Source: RGIG8745 sp045576655
GTDB taxonomy: Bacteria > Bacteroidota > Bacteroidia > Bacteroidales > Bacteroidaceae
NCBI GenBank assembly: GCA_045576655.1
Contig: JAZNGW010000001.1
Location: 1 to 55,097, forward strand
Reading direction: 5' to 3'
DNA: 55,097 nucleotides
A program made the translations under genes and the position numbers. The notes beneath the pieces were generated by a model. The model saw only the letters and a list, made by a program, of their open reading frames with translations, ran no database searches and was not told where the DNA came from. Of the stretch, positions 35,469 through 44,121 are shown piece after piece (the first letter of the stretch is position 1; each line of letters opens with the position of its first letter).

Positions 35469-35834
35469 ATGAAAAGCAAACTACTCATACTTTGCGGGAG
35501 TCTGTCGCTGGGTCTCGGAGTTTTGGGCATATTCCTGCCTGTACTCCCCACCACTCCATTTCTTCTGCTCTCAGCCACTTGCTATTTTCATGGTTCAAAG
35601 CGGTTGTATTCGTGGCTAATGAACCACCCGCGATTCGGTCCGTACATCCGTAGTTTTCGCGAGGACAAGTCCATACCGCTACGTATAAAAATCGTTTCAG
35701 TCACTATGGTTTGGATTACCCTGCTCTACTGCGCAGTGTTTGTCTCTGAAAATATTTGGATTAAGGTTCTTTTCATCACCCTCGCCGTCAGCATCACATG
35801 GCACATCCTGTCATACAAGACAAGAAAGGAATAA
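35469..35834 (+). CDS. YbaN family inner-membrane protein (DUF454)
   Basis: The 121-residue product has two to three membrane helices and the family signature GVLGIFLPVLPTTPFLLLSA near the N-terminus, followed by a basic loop (RFGPYIRSFREDKSIP). DUF454/YbaN proteins have no established function. It lies 25 bp after the yitT-like gene. Confidence 0.92.
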   Translation: MKSKLLILCGSLSLGLGVLGIFLPVLPTTPFLLLSATCYFHGSKRLYSWLMNHPRFGPYIRSFREDKSIPLRIKIVSVTMVWITLLYCAVFVSENIWIKVLFITLAVSITWHILSYKTRKE

Positions 35835-35866
35835 TTGATTTAACTTTAACGATAAAATACAATAAT

Positions 35867-36193
35867 ATGTCAAACGAAAAAGCAAACAATCAACTACAGA
35901 TTGAAATCAAGCCTGAGGTTGCCCAGGGTACATATGCAAATCTTGCTATCATAACTCACTCTTCCTGCGAGGTCATACTTGACTATGTCAGCATGCTTCC
36001 TGGAATGCCAAAAGCAGAGGTGAAATCGCGCATCATTATGGCTCCGGAACACGCCAAGCGACTGCTCTTCGCTCTTCAGGACAACATCAAGAAGTACGAA
36101 CATCAATACGGAGAAATTGACCTCCACCAGATGCCACAGGAGGAAGGTCCTCGCACTATTGCTCCGTTCAACATCAAAAAGGGAGAAGTTTAA
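35867..36193 (+). CDS. DUF3467 family protein
   Basis: The 108-residue product begins MSNEKANNQLQIEIKPEVAQ and has no signal peptide or membrane segment. It fits DUF3467, a small conserved cytoplasmic family in Bacteroidetes (GTYANLAIITHSS... and APEHAKRLLFALQ). Function is unknown. The start was placed at 35867, because the longer frame from 35798 overlaps the ybaN-like gene and carries no family sequence. It is the last gene of the dsbD run. Confidence 0.9.
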   Translation: MSNEKANNQLQIEIKPEVAQGTYANLAIITHSSCEVILDYVSMLPGMPKAEVKSRIIMAPEHAKRLLFALQDNIKKYEHQYGEIDLHQMPQEEGPRTIAPFNIKKGEV

Positions 36194-36253
36194 CTGTTTT
36201 CCGCACGGACAATAGCACAAAACACGATTGAGTGCATGATTTCTGCACATATT

Positions 36254-36285
36254 TTTGTGCAATGTGCAAAAATATCGTAAATTTG
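36254..36285 (+). promoter_or_regulatory. fabI promoter with overlapping inverted repeat
   Basis: TTTG (36254-36257), 20-bp spacer, TAAATTTG (36278-36285). TGCACA (36244-36249) and TGTGCA (36256-36261) form an inverted repeat over the -33 region, and a further TGTGCA lies at 36264-36269, so a repressor site is possible. Confidence 0.75.
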
Positions 36286-36398
36286 CACCCGAAAACATTA
36301 AAACTTTTATCGTTTTAGGTCAATCGCCAGTGGTTGAGTACTTGAACCACTACCCTTGACCATAAACACTAAACCATAAACATTAAACTTTAACATCT

Positions 36399-37259
36399 AT
36401 GGCTTACAATTTGCTCAAAGGTAAGAGAGGTATTATTTTCGGAGCATTGAACGACGCTTCAATCGCCTGGAAAGTTGCTGAACGCTGCCACGAAGAAGGC
36501 GCAGAACTCGTATTGACTAACACTCCTGTGGCTTGCCGCATGGGAACAATAGCAGAACTTGCAGAAAAGACTAACGCAACTGTCATCGCTGCCGACGCAA
36601 CAAGTGTAGACGATCTCGAAATGCTTTTCGCAGAGGCACAGAAGGCTCTCGGAGGCAAAATCGACTTCATCCTTCACAGCTGTGCTATGAGTGCTAACAT
36701 GCGCAAGAAGCGTACCTATGACGATCTCGACTATAACTTGTACGACAAGACTCTGGACATCAGCGCTATCAGTTTCCACAAGATGATTCAGGTGGCAAAG
36801 AAGCAGGATGCCTTGAACGAGTGCGCATCTATCCTCGCTCTTACATACGTGGCTGCACAGCGTACTTTCTTCGGTTACAACGATATGGCCGACGCCAAAT
36901 CACTCCTCGAAAGCATCGCACGCAGCTTCGGATATATCTACGGACGCGAAAAGAAAGTACGTATCAACACTATTTCACAATCGCCTACATTCACTACTGC
37001 CGGAGGCGGTATCAAGGGATTCGACGGTCTTTACGACTTCAGCGACCGCATGTCGCCACTCGGTAACGCCAGCGCTGACGAATGTGCTGACTACTGCGTT
37101 GTAATGTTCAGCGACCTTACAAAGAAGGTGACAATGCAGACTCTCTACCACGACGGCGGATTCTCTAACATGGGTATGTCGCTCCGCGGTATGACTCAAT
37201 ACAACAAGAGTTTCATCGACGAGAACCGCGACGAGAACGGAAACATCATCTACGGATAA
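36399..37259 (+). CDS. fabI: Enoyl-[acyl-carrier-protein] reductase (NADH)
   Basis: FabI performs the last reduction of each fatty-acid elongation cycle and is a known antibacterial target. The 286-residue product is an SDR enzyme with an N-terminal nucleotide fold (GIIFGALNDASIAW), DFILHSCAMS at strand 4, and the catalytic Y-x6-K (YNDMADAK) typical of FabI. It ends with the conserved YHDGGFSNMGM. It stands alone between a strong promoter and a terminator. Confidence 0.95.
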   Translation: MAYNLLKGKRGIIFGALNDASIAWKVAERCHEEGAELVLTNTPVACRMGTIAELAEKTNATVIAADATSVDDLEMLFAEAQKALGGKIDFILHSCAMSANMRKKRTYDDLDYNLYDKTLDISAISFHKMIQVAKKQDALNECASILALTYVAAQRTFFGYNDMADAKSLLESIARSFGYIYGREKKVRINTISQSPTFTTAGGGIKGFDGLYDFSDRMSPLGNASADECADYCVVMFSDLTKKVTMQTLYHDGGFSNMGMSLRGMTQYNKSFIDENRDENGNIIYG

Positions 37260-37290
37260 ATACACAACTGCCGGACAGGCAGAAACCAAG

Positions 37291-37324
37291 CGGGGAGCAT
37301 CTCAATGGCGCTCCCCGTTTTTTT
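37291..37324 (+). terminator. fabI terminator
   Basis: CGGGGAGC (37291-37298) pairs with GCTCCCCG (37310-37317), followed by seven T. Confidence 0.92.
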
Positions 37325-37379
37325 CATGTTGCTAACTTACTGCAATGGCATCCGGCAATTGCGTCGGTCTCGTCTCACT

Positions 37380-39077
37380 CTATTCTTTATCCTCGAACTC
37401 GTCCGACTTTTCAGGAGAATCCGTATTCTTTGGTTCGTTGTCTTTCTTGCTGCTAGCTGAGCCTACCACGTTTCTCACTGTTTCGCCTATAGGCAGTTTG
37501 TCTAAGATGCCCAAGCTTGGAGCAACGGTCTTTACCAGACTGTTTAGGAAGTTTCCTGTTGTACCTGCTCCTCCGTCGAATACTGTGACATTGCCCAACT
37601 GTAGTCTTTCAAACGCCTTGACCTGCTCGCCTGCAATTTCCTTCCACTGGTCTACCATCTTATACTGGATGGCTATTGACGGATTCAACTCTGCCGCCTT
37701 GACCATAGCCTCGAAACCTTCGGCTTCGGCCAAGAGCGACATTTTCTTACCTTCGGCTTCGGCCTCCAGTTTCATCCTGATTGCTTTGGCTTCGGCCTCC
37801 GCCTGTGTAAGCGCCGCTTTTGCTCTTGCTTCAGCTTCGCGGATAGTCTTCTCCGCTATTGCGTCGGCTTGGAGTATTGCTTCCTGCTTGGCTATCTCTG
37901 CAGGGACAATCTTATCGGCCTTGAGTGATGATTCCATTTTCTCAGCCTTTGCCTCCTCAACTTCCTTCTGCGCCTTTTCCCTTGCAGCCTCGATAGACGC
38001 TTGCGAACGAGCTGCAGCCTCGCCGGCTTCTTTGTCGGCATTGGCTTGAATGACAGCCAACTTGGCATTCGAGCGGGCTATCTCTTCCTGCGCCTCGTTG
38101 CGGCCGACGGCAGCCTTCTTAGCAGCATCAGCCTGCTTGATCGCCATGTCGGAGTTAAGTTCGGCTATTCTGCTCTCTTTCTCCGTGTTGGCTTGCTCAA
38201 CGTTTATATTTTTTTCGGCCTCAGCTCTTGCCACCTGTGACTCCTTTTCGGCGTTGGCTTGTGCTACTTGCGAAATTCGGTCTTTGTCGGCACGGGCCAC
38301 TGATATTTCCTGCTCTTTCAGAGTTTCAGCAATGGCTATTTCCTGCTCCTTCTTTGTTGCAGCTATAGCCACCTCCTGGTCCTTACGAGTCTCTGCCACC
38401 TTAGTCTCGCGTTCACGAATCTGGTTTGCAATCTTGATGGCACCCAGCTTTTCCTGCTCTTCGATGTTGGCCTGAGCCTCGTTTTGCGCTTTGCTCTCTG
38501 CTTCCTTTCCAAGGTTGACGATATAGTTTGCGGCATCGCGGATGTCACTGATGTTGATGTTCATCAGATAGAGACCGAACTTCCTCAACTCAGTGTCGAT
38601 GTTGTCTCTCACCTTTGCAAGGAACTTGTCGCGGTCGGAGTTAAGTTCCTCAATCGTCATGTCGGCTATCACCAGACGCATCTGTCCATACACGACATCT
38701 GTGATGAGGTTCTGCTTGTCTTCTATACTCAGCCCCAGCATTCTCTCTGCTGCGTTCTGCATCACTTCTGGGTCGGTGCTAATTGCCACGGTGATGGTTG
38801 TAGGCACGTCCACACGAATGTTCTGGGCGGAGATGGCGCCTGTCAGTTTGCAGTCTATCTGCAAAGGTTTCATCGACAGGAACTCATAGCCTTGTATTAT
38901 CGGCCACACGAAAGCTGCACCTCCATGATACAGTTTAGCCGAACGGCTCCCTGTTGTTTTTCCATAGACTACCAACACTTCGTCGCTCTTACACTTGCGG
39001 TAACGGGAAAGTATACCTACAATTGTGAGCAACACCACGACAATCAATATCGCAGCCATAATAAATACGTTGTCCAT
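37380..39077 (-). CDS. Flotillin-like SPFH membrane-scaffold protein
   Basis: The 565-residue product has one N-terminal membrane helix (residues 5-25), an SPFH/band-7 domain (about 30-210) and a long Ala/Glu/Lys-rich coiled coil (about 210-440, EAEAKAIRMK and similar heptads). A Gly/Val-rich tail follows. This is the YuaG/FloT-type flotillin layout. Flotillins organise membrane microdomains and protein complexes. It lies 15 bp downstream of the NfeD-like gene, matching the widely seen NfeD-flotillin pairing. Confidence 0.94.
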   Translation of the reverse strand: MDNVFIMAAILIVVVLLTIVGILSRYRKCKSDEVLVVYGKTTGSRSAKLYHGGAAFVWPIIQGYEFLSMKPLQIDCKLTGAISAQNIRVDVPTTITVAISTDPEVMQNAAERMLGLSIEDKQNLITDVVYGQMRLVIADMTIEELNSDRDKFLAKVRDNIDTELRKFGLYLMNINISDIRDAANYIVNLGKEAESKAQNEAQANIEEQEKLGAIKIANQIRERETKVAETRKDQEVAIAATKKEQEIAIAETLKEQEISVARADKDRISQVAQANAEKESQVARAEAEKNINVEQANTEKESRIAELNSDMAIKQADAAKKAAVGRNEAQEEIARSNAKLAVIQANADKEAGEAAARSQASIEAAREKAQKEVEEAKAEKMESSLKADKIVPAEIAKQEAILQADAIAEKTIREAEARAKAALTQAEAEAKAIRMKLEAEAEGKKMSLLAEAEGFEAMVKAAELNPSIAIQYKMVDQWKEIAGEQVKAFERLQLGNVTVFDGGAGTTGNFLNSLVKTVAPSLGILDKLPIGETVRNVVGSASSKKDNEPKNTDSPEKSDEFEDKE

Positions 39078-39092
39078 ACTCTTTTTGATTAT

Positions 39093-39608
39093 TTAGTTAA
39101 TATACAATATGTTATTCTTATATGCAGTGATTGTCACCACATCGCCTGTAACGTAGTCGGCATGCCCCGTTTCAGAAGCTACATCAACTTCTCTTAACGC
39201 TCCGTCCCTTTTGATCTGGACTCGATATTTCCCACCACGCATGTTCAAATAGATAGTAGCAGAACGCCCCACCAACGATTCCGCAGGTTCGTTGACCGTA
39301 TCCTTCTGAAGCTTGTAGACTGCCTTATACAGAAGCCAGAGGACATAGATAAACGCCAATCCGGCAAGTGTAGCGAACAGATAACTCTTCCAATCGGTTG
39401 AGTCGGCAAGATACATTGCCCATCCAAATCCCATTCCGAAATGTATCAATCCTTTATATGAGACGATGCTACTCATGTCCATATCTGACTGTGCATCGGA
39501 ATCGACATCGACATCTACGTTGCCAAAGAACACAGACATAACGAACTGTACAAGAAAAAGTCCTGTAGCAACTAATGCCACCAGCAGAAATATTTGGTTT
39601 GTTTCCAT
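39093..39608 (-). CDS. NfeD/YuaF-like membrane protein
   Basis: The 171-residue product has three hydrophobic segments in residues 5-105 and a C-terminal OB-fold domain (about 110-170, LVGRSATIYLNMRGGKYRV). Between the first two helices is an acidic stretch of Asp residues (NVDVDVDSDAQSD). This matches the short NfeD1b/YuaF class that partners flotillin. It sits between the DUF2059 gene (21 bp upstream) and flotillin (15 bp downstream), so all three form one operon. Confidence 0.9.
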   Translation of the reverse strand: METNQIFLLVALVATGLFLVQFVMSVFFGNVDVDVDSDAQSDMDMSSIVSYKGLIHFGMGFGWAMYLADSTDWKSYLFATLAGLAFIYVLWLLYKAVYKLQKDTVNEPAESLVGRSATIYLNMRGGKYRVQIKRDGALREVDVASETGHADYVTGDVVTITAYKNNILYIN

Positions 39609-39629
39609 AAATTCCTATTTTGGGTTATA

Positions 39630-40472
39630 CTATTTATTTGCCTGCAACCAATCATTAAAATTCTTCATAAGGTTCATGCTTACATTCATTATATCCTTAA
39701 CCAAAGCCTTGTTACCTGTTATGAAGTTCTTGCCTGCAGGGGTGGAGTAAAGATTTATATAAAAGTCAAAGTCCGCTTCCGAGATTTTCCCGTAACTCAT
39801 GTTCAGATAGATAGTTGGGATGCTTTCCGCCATAAACGTCTTCAGCCGGCTTAATACCGTTTTCACCTTCTCTGCATCCCCGCCTGACATTTGCTGCGCT
39901 ACCATTCCGCCGATTGCTGAAAGCAGACTTTCAATCATATCGCTGCCCATGCCTGTAGCTTCAAGATACTTATTGCACTTGATTTTATAACTTTCAGGAC
40001 AATCCACGGCTTTCACCTTGTCGTAGGATTTTCCCATGAGCACATCCATCATTACAGGGGTCAGTACCTTCGTCATCTCCGCATTAATAGCGTCCGAGCC
40101 TGTGAGAATAGCGCAATTTTTGGCTGCAGTCTTTCCCTCTGGAGTGTTGCATTTTTCCCAAAGATAGGTGGCATCAGCAGCCGACATGGTCTGCGCATAA
40201 TAAGGCAGCATCATCGACATCATGTCGTCTGCCATCTGCTTGTCCATATACTCCTGAGTTTTAGCCTCAGCATTTTGCTGCCCTACAACCTTTGCCGCCA
40301 TAGCTACGAAGGCTGGCTTCGCTTGCTTGGGATTAAAAGAATTGCCTAAAACGCCACTCATGAGCAACTGCTTCATTGCCTTTTCAAAGTCTTCACCTTG
40401 ATTAACCTGTGCATTGCATACTGACGCTACCATCAACATGACCAATAGCGAAATAAATTTGATTCCTTTCAT
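39630..40472 (-). CDS. Secreted DUF2059-domain protein
   Basis: The 280-residue product has a signal peptide (MKGIKFISLLVMLMVASVCNA) with Gln as predicted mature start, then two similar helical halves. The second half (about 180-280) resembles DUF2059 (SIPTIYLNMSYGKISEADFDFYI...LMKNFNDWLQ). It is predicted periplasmic; no enzyme motif is seen. As first gene of the operon with NfeD-like and flotillin genes, it may act on the outer face of the same membrane assembly. That is inference. Confidence 0.85.
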   Translation of the reverse strand: MKGIKFISLLVMLMVASVCNAQVNQGEDFEKAMKQLLMSGVLGNSFNPKQAKPAFVAMAAKVVGQQNAEAKTQEYMDKQMADDMMSMMLPYYAQTMSAADATYLWEKCNTPEGKTAAKNCAILTGSDAINAEMTKVLTPVMMDVLMGKSYDKVKAVDCPESYKIKCNKYLEATGMGSDMIESLLSAIGGMVAQQMSGGDAEKVKTVLSRLKTFMAESIPTIYLNMSYGKISEADFDFYINLYSTPAGKNFITGNKALVKDIMNVSMNLMKNFNDWLQANK

Positions 40473-40518
40473 GTAATAAGATATTTATTATGTTTTATCT
40501 GCCCCCAATAAATCTGTC

Positions 40519-40547
40519 ATATGAAGTTTCATAAGTCTATTCATATG
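40519..40547. promoter_or_regulatory. Inverted repeat upstream of the DUF2059-flotillin operon
   Basis: CATATGAA (40519-40526) and TTCATATG (40540-40547) are perfect inverted halves with a 13-bp gap, 47 bp upstream of the start codon. This spacing suits a dimeric regulator site. No consensus -7 box was found beside it. Confidence 0.45.
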
Positions 40548-40653
40548 GTAAGAATCGCCCGTAAAGCAATAATCAAGGAGTTTCCTCATGCGCAAATTTA
40601 GCATAAATCCGTCAAGAAGTTCACGCTTTATCACAAAAATCATCTGAACAAAT

Positions 40654-40690
40654 AAAAAAAATCCATCAATTTGTCATTTGATGGATTTTG
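40654..40690. terminator. Terminator of the DUF4369 lipoprotein gene
   Basis: ATCCATCAA (40661-40669) pairs with TTGATGGAT (40678-40686); the minus strand continues with eight T. The mirror side is also T-rich, so it may work in both directions. Confidence 0.88.
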
Positions 40691-40710
40691 TGTTATATCG
40701 CAAGTGGAAC

Positions 40711-41490
40711 TCAAAAATTTGCGTCATGCACATTTGGCACAGACTGTCTGCGTGCCGGGGAGGCGTTGTCGTAGTTCTCCTTCTGCGGCATATTGCCAAA
40801 CATGGCCTCGTCAACTTTTTGCATGAAGCGGCTGATTACAGGGTGCGACCTGAAGTCGTCGGGGGCAGATATGTAGATTTCTTCAATCATCGGAGTGGTC
40901 GAAGGATATCCGCTGCGCATCGTTGCATCGTTGCAAAGTTCCATAAACCAAGTAACCCCAAGCACGTTGTCGAAGTTGTCTATCACGAATTTCTTCTCAA
41001 GCGTCTGCATCGCACGTATCAGTTCATGCTCGCTTCTTCTGATTTCCTCGCTTACCTCCAGTATATCATATCCATCAAGAATCATCATATTGCGGACTGA
41101 AGGCAATTCTGCCAACTGTAGCATTAGGGAGTCGCGCGACGAAAGAAACGAATAGAGTTTGTCGTTAAGAGGAGTGCCCTCTACCTTTATAGACGAATCT
41201 ATGAAACTGATGTTTATATCGCCATATTCGAGAACAATCGGAATGCAGTTGTGCTCGCCCATAAATAGCGACACACACATTACTGAGTCAACCAGTCCGG
41301 TCATCTCAAATTTTCCATGCAGCACCTTACACGAGTCGAGAAGTTCAAACTCGCCATTATTGGCGTGCTTGATATAAGCAACCTTCCCGTCAAGTATCGT
41401 CTGCGACGATGTTCCCTTAATGACATACTTGTCCGAACAGGAAAACAAGATGACGGACAGTAGAACAACTAAGTAGTAGAAATGCTTCAT
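40711..41490 (-). CDS. DUF4369 lipoprotein lacking a thioredoxin domain
   Basis: The 259-residue product has lipobox L-F-S-C (Cys18) and then a DUF4369-like beta domain (KGTSSQTILDGKVAYIKHA...), which in many Bacteroidales proteins precedes an AhpC/TlpA thioredoxin domain. Here the C-terminal part is helical and has no CxxC, so any redox activity is absent. It ends with a polar tail (SPARRQSVPNVHDANF). The start at 41490 (MKHFYYL) gives a proper lipoprotein signal. It is transcribed alone from the promoter at 41506-41536, with a 22-bp array upstream. Confidence 0.85.
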   Translation of the reverse strand: MKHFYYLVVLLSVILFSCSDKYVIKGTSSQTILDGKVAYIKHANNGEFELLDSCKVLHGKFEMTGLVDSVMCVSLFMGEHNCIPIVLEYGDINISFIDSSIKVEGTPLNDKLYSFLSSRDSLMLQLAELPSVRNMMILDGYDILEVSEEIRRSEHELIRAMQTLEKKFVIDNFDNVLGVTWFMELCNDATMRSGYPSTTPMIEEIYISAPDDFRSHPVISRFMQKVDEAMFGNMPQKENYDNASPARRQSVPNVHDANF

Positions 41491-41505
41491 CATAATTATT
41501 TGCCA

Positions 41506-41536
41506 CAAAAATAGCACTATAAGCGTATGTGGCAAA
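41506..41536 (-). promoter_or_regulatory. Promoter of the DUF4369 lipoprotein gene
   Basis: On the minus strand TTTG (41533-41536), 19-bp spacer, TATTTTTG (41506-41513): exact consensus, 16 bp before the start codon. Confidence 0.85.
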
Positions 41537-41641
41537 ACGTTTTTACTTTTGTTAAGTTTTTATTAATCTTTATTACCACATATTCACTCTTTTAGTGTAT
41601 TCTGCCACGCCCTGAAGGAATGACATGACACGTTTTCCTAT

Positions 41642-41817
41642 TCACCAACGCTTAAGCGTTAATTTTCGAACGGTGCAGCGTTTGATGGCAAAAACTTAGG
41701 GGCATAGAAATAAATGAGGGCTCGTTTGAAAATAAATGAGCGCCCGTTTAAAAATAAATGAGGGCTCGTTTGAAAATAAATGAGCGCCCGTTTGAAAACA
41801 AATGAGCGCCCGTTGAT
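41642..41817. repeat. 22-bp periodic array upstream of the DUF4369 gene
   Basis: Five near-identical 22-bp units start at 41708, 41730, 41752, 41774 and 41796: AAATAAATGAG followed by GGCT or CGCC and CGTTTGA. The middle alternates between the GGGCTC and GCGCCC forms. Three diverged positions at the same phase precede them (41642, 41664, 41686); the first two keep CGTT at the same offset and contain GCTTAAGCG and CGGTGCAGCG, motifs also present in the 29.0-kb array. A palindrome CACTTTAGCGTAAAGTG (41820-41836) borders the array. The array begins about 105 bp upstream of the lipoprotein promoter. Confidence 0.9.
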
Positions 41818-41856
41818 ATCACTTTAGCGTAAAGTGTCCCCTCACGCATGTCTTTT

Positions 41857-43197
41857 TCACTTTGTATAGAGGTTGATGGTGTTCTGTATTTCCTTGACGC
41901 ACACCGGACAGTAGACATCAATGCGGTGGAACCAGTTCATCATGCAGTTTGGCCACGGACGATACACACCTTTCTGCAAGTATCCGCCACCTTCGTACAC
42001 GCCGAGTTTCCACGGTTTCTTAGGATCAAAGTCGGCAGCCTCAGGATTCTGGGGATTGAGTTCCCAGTTGCTCTCCTTTACAGGTGTTGGCACTGGCGCA
42101 TCGCCGAGCAACTTTTTCCAGTCTTTCGAATCAAGGTCGGCAAGAGTCGTGATATTTGGTTCCCAAGGTTCCACTCCAGGCTGATAGAGACCGTCCATCT
42201 CTGCACCTCCTACATACTCATCGCCCAGACCAACGAATAGGTGGCCAAACTCATGGCTGTAGGTTTTGCGCGTTGACGCACCAGGAATGTCGGCAGCACT
42301 GATACCATAGAAGTTGTAGATGCCACCGCCGCCATATTTCTGCGAGTTGGTCAGTATGTATATTATCTCGTAAGGCACGTTGGCAGCGACATCGAGTATC
42401 GACTGATAGTCCTCAATCATCTGATAGCGCTCTGAATCAAACGTGTAGTAATGAGCATTGAGCGCTGTGTTCTTCCATATATGCTCACCAGGGATAGAGA
42501 CTCCTGACTCCTTGCTTGGCGACCACACGGCACGGATATTGAAATTCTGCTTATTGGCAGTGTAAGGTTCATAACTAAAGAAGTCGTCAACAAACCCCTT
42601 GCAGGCTTTGAGATACTTCTCCTTCTCAGCTTCCGTATATCCTTCTGCGATAAGCACGATGTCCACTTTCTTGGCTGGATTACCTGTGTAGTGGATGTCT
42701 ACAGTGGTGAGCGACGGACGAGATTTGCGCACAAAGTAACTGTCCACATCTATATCGTAAGAGAATTTCTTTGAGAACTTGCCGGTAGAGTTACTGCGAG
42801 AGTAGAACTCAATCGTAACGTCGTTCTTTGGATAAGGGAACACTACACCCTCAGGCATAGCCTTACTCGTAATCTTAGCCTCTGGCGTAGCCTGCCACTC
42901 ACTGAAGAGAGTGCTGTAGCCGCGCGAGTAGATGACCTTTCCGCTGGCTTTGTCAATAATCTTAAACATCTGGTTACCCATCTCACGGTCGTCAACAAGG
43001 TAATTCTTGTTGCCAGCCCAGTAAGGTTCCTCAATGATTTCGTCGAAGTAGAAATTCTCAGTATCGAAATCACCTGCGTGGTAAAAATCAAAACGCATAG
43101 TCTTCTCTACGAAGTAGTCCTCAAACTTCACCTGCGAGTTTGCCGTAATCGTTGTTGCCAAAACCAACACGGCTGCTGCTATTAACTTGTTTCTCAT
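41857..43197 (-). CDS. Secreted M64-family (IgA peptidase-type) metallopeptidase
   Basis: The 446-residue product has a signal peptide (MRNKLIAAAVLVLATTITANS) with Gln at the mature start. An N-terminal beta domain (to about 150, M64_N type) is followed by the M64 peptidase domain with the zinc motif HEFGHLFVGLGDEY near residue 310. It carries no C-terminal secretion tail, so it may stay periplasmic or be released. Family members are related to an IgA protease, but the substrate here is unknown. The ATG at 43197 was chosen for the signal peptide; the long upstream extension in frame is antisense to comF and rejected. Confidence 0.93.
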   Translation of the reverse strand: MRNKLIAAAVLVLATTITANSQVKFEDYFVEKTMRFDFYHAGDFDTENFYFDEIIEEPYWAGNKNYLVDDREMGNQMFKIIDKASGKVIYSRGYSTLFSEWQATPEAKITSKAMPEGVVFPYPKNDVTIEFYSRSNSTGKFSKKFSYDIDVDSYFVRKSRPSLTTVDIHYTGNPAKKVDIVLIAEGYTEAEKEKYLKACKGFVDDFFSYEPYTANKQNFNIRAVWSPSKESGVSIPGEHIWKNTALNAHYYTFDSERYQMIEDYQSILDVAANVPYEIIYILTNSQKYGGGGIYNFYGISAADIPGASTRKTYSHEFGHLFVGLGDEYVGGAEMDGLYQPGVEPWEPNITTLADLDSKDWKKLLGDAPVPTPVKESNWELNPQNPEAADFDPKKPWKLGVYEGGGYLQKGVYRPWPNCMMNWFHRIDVYCPVCVKEIQNTINLYTK

Positions 43198-43235
43198 ATT
43201 CATTACTTTTATAAGGTTTTTCACATTTACATCTG

Positions 43236-43243
43236 CAAATGTA
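43236..43243 (-). promoter_or_regulatory. -7 box of the M64 peptidase gene
   Basis: TACATTTG on the minus strand matches TAnnTTTG, about 40 bp before the start codon. A TTTG exists upstream but at only 14 bp, so the -33 box is uncertain. Confidence 0.55.
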
Positions 43244-43295
43244 AGGAAAGTTTGCCACAAAATGGTTAAATTGCGCCAGCGATTCAAAACAACCC

Positions 43296-44060
43296 ATGTT
43301 AGATTTTCTCTTCCCAAGACTCTGTGCAGGATGCGGCCGACGCTTGGCCTCGTCCGAGAAGCACCTTTGCTGCTCCTGCCTTCGCGAACTGCCACGCACC
43401 AACTATCACCTGATGCAGACCAGTCCGCTCGAACAGATGTTTTGGGGGCATATCCCCATAGAGCGCGCCACTGCACTCTTCTTTTTCACAGGCGCCAGTC
43501 CACGCAACGCCATACACCGGCTGAAATACCGCAATGCACCGCACATCGGCGATTTCCTCGGCCAAGTTCTTGCCGAAGAAGTCAGCGAAAGCCGTTTCTT
43601 CGAAAGCATCGACTGCATCGTCCCCGTCCCTTTAGCCACACAAAGACTTTTAAGTCGCAAATACAACCAATGCGACTGGATAGCCAAAGGCATAAGCCGG
43701 CAGACGGGCATCCCTGTAATTCGTGACGCAGTGAAAAGAGTGCGCAACAACAGAACCCAAACCCACCTATCTGCCGAGGATAGATGGGAAAACGTCGACA
43801 ACATATTCCAGCTAACAAGTCCTGAAAAGGTAGCAGGCAAGCACATCCTCCTCATTGACGACGTAGTGACAACCGGAGCAACCACCATATCCTGCGCTCA
43901 GACATTAATGAAAGCTGGAGGCGACATACGATTCTCCGTCGCCGCCCTTGCTATGGCAGGCGAAAAAACGCTAAGCGAACCACGCCCGATACCCGATCTC
44001 CATATCTCAGCTGACGAATCAGAGAGCGTTATTATCGAATTTCCAAATCGTTCCGAATAA
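43296..44060 (+). CDS. comF: ComF family phosphoribosyltransferase-like protein
   Basis: The 254-residue product has an N-terminal zinc-ribbon-like Cys cluster (CAGCG at 10-14, CCSC near 25) and a type I phosphoribosyltransferase fold. The PRPP loop LLIDDVVTTGAT spans about 184-195, and RKYNQ lies in the middle. ComF helps process incoming single-stranded DNA during natural transformation in well-studied bacteria; in Bacteroidetes the role is less clear. It is divergent from the M64 gene and is followed 61 bp later by prfB, which has its own -7 box. Confidence 0.93.
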   Translation: MLDFLFPRLCAGCGRRLASSEKHLCCSCLRELPRTNYHLMQTSPLEQMFWGHIPIERATALFFFTGASPRNAIHRLKYRNAPHIGDFLGQVLAEEVSESRFFESIDCIVPVPLATQRLLSRKYNQCDWIAKGISRQTGIPVIRDAVKRVRNNRTQTHLSAEDRWENVDNIFQLTSPEKVAGKHILLIDDVVTTGATTISCAQTLMKAGGDIRFSVAALAMAGEKTLSEPRPIPDLHISADESESVIIEFPNRSE

Positions 44061-44095
44061 CACCTGTTTTATTTCCTGCTTTCATCCTTTATCCG

Positions 44096-44103
44096 TAAAT
44101 TTG
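44096..44103 (+). promoter_or_regulatory. -7 box of prfB
   Basis: TAAATTTG matches the consensus 18 bp before the ATG. The -33 region shows only TTTC. Confidence 0.6.
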
Positions 44104-44121
44104 CAGGAAATTTGACACTAT

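Noticed and set aside
43197..43476. N-terminal extension of the M64 peptidase
   Set aside because: The extension is antisense to the start of comF, and the signal peptide begins at 43197.
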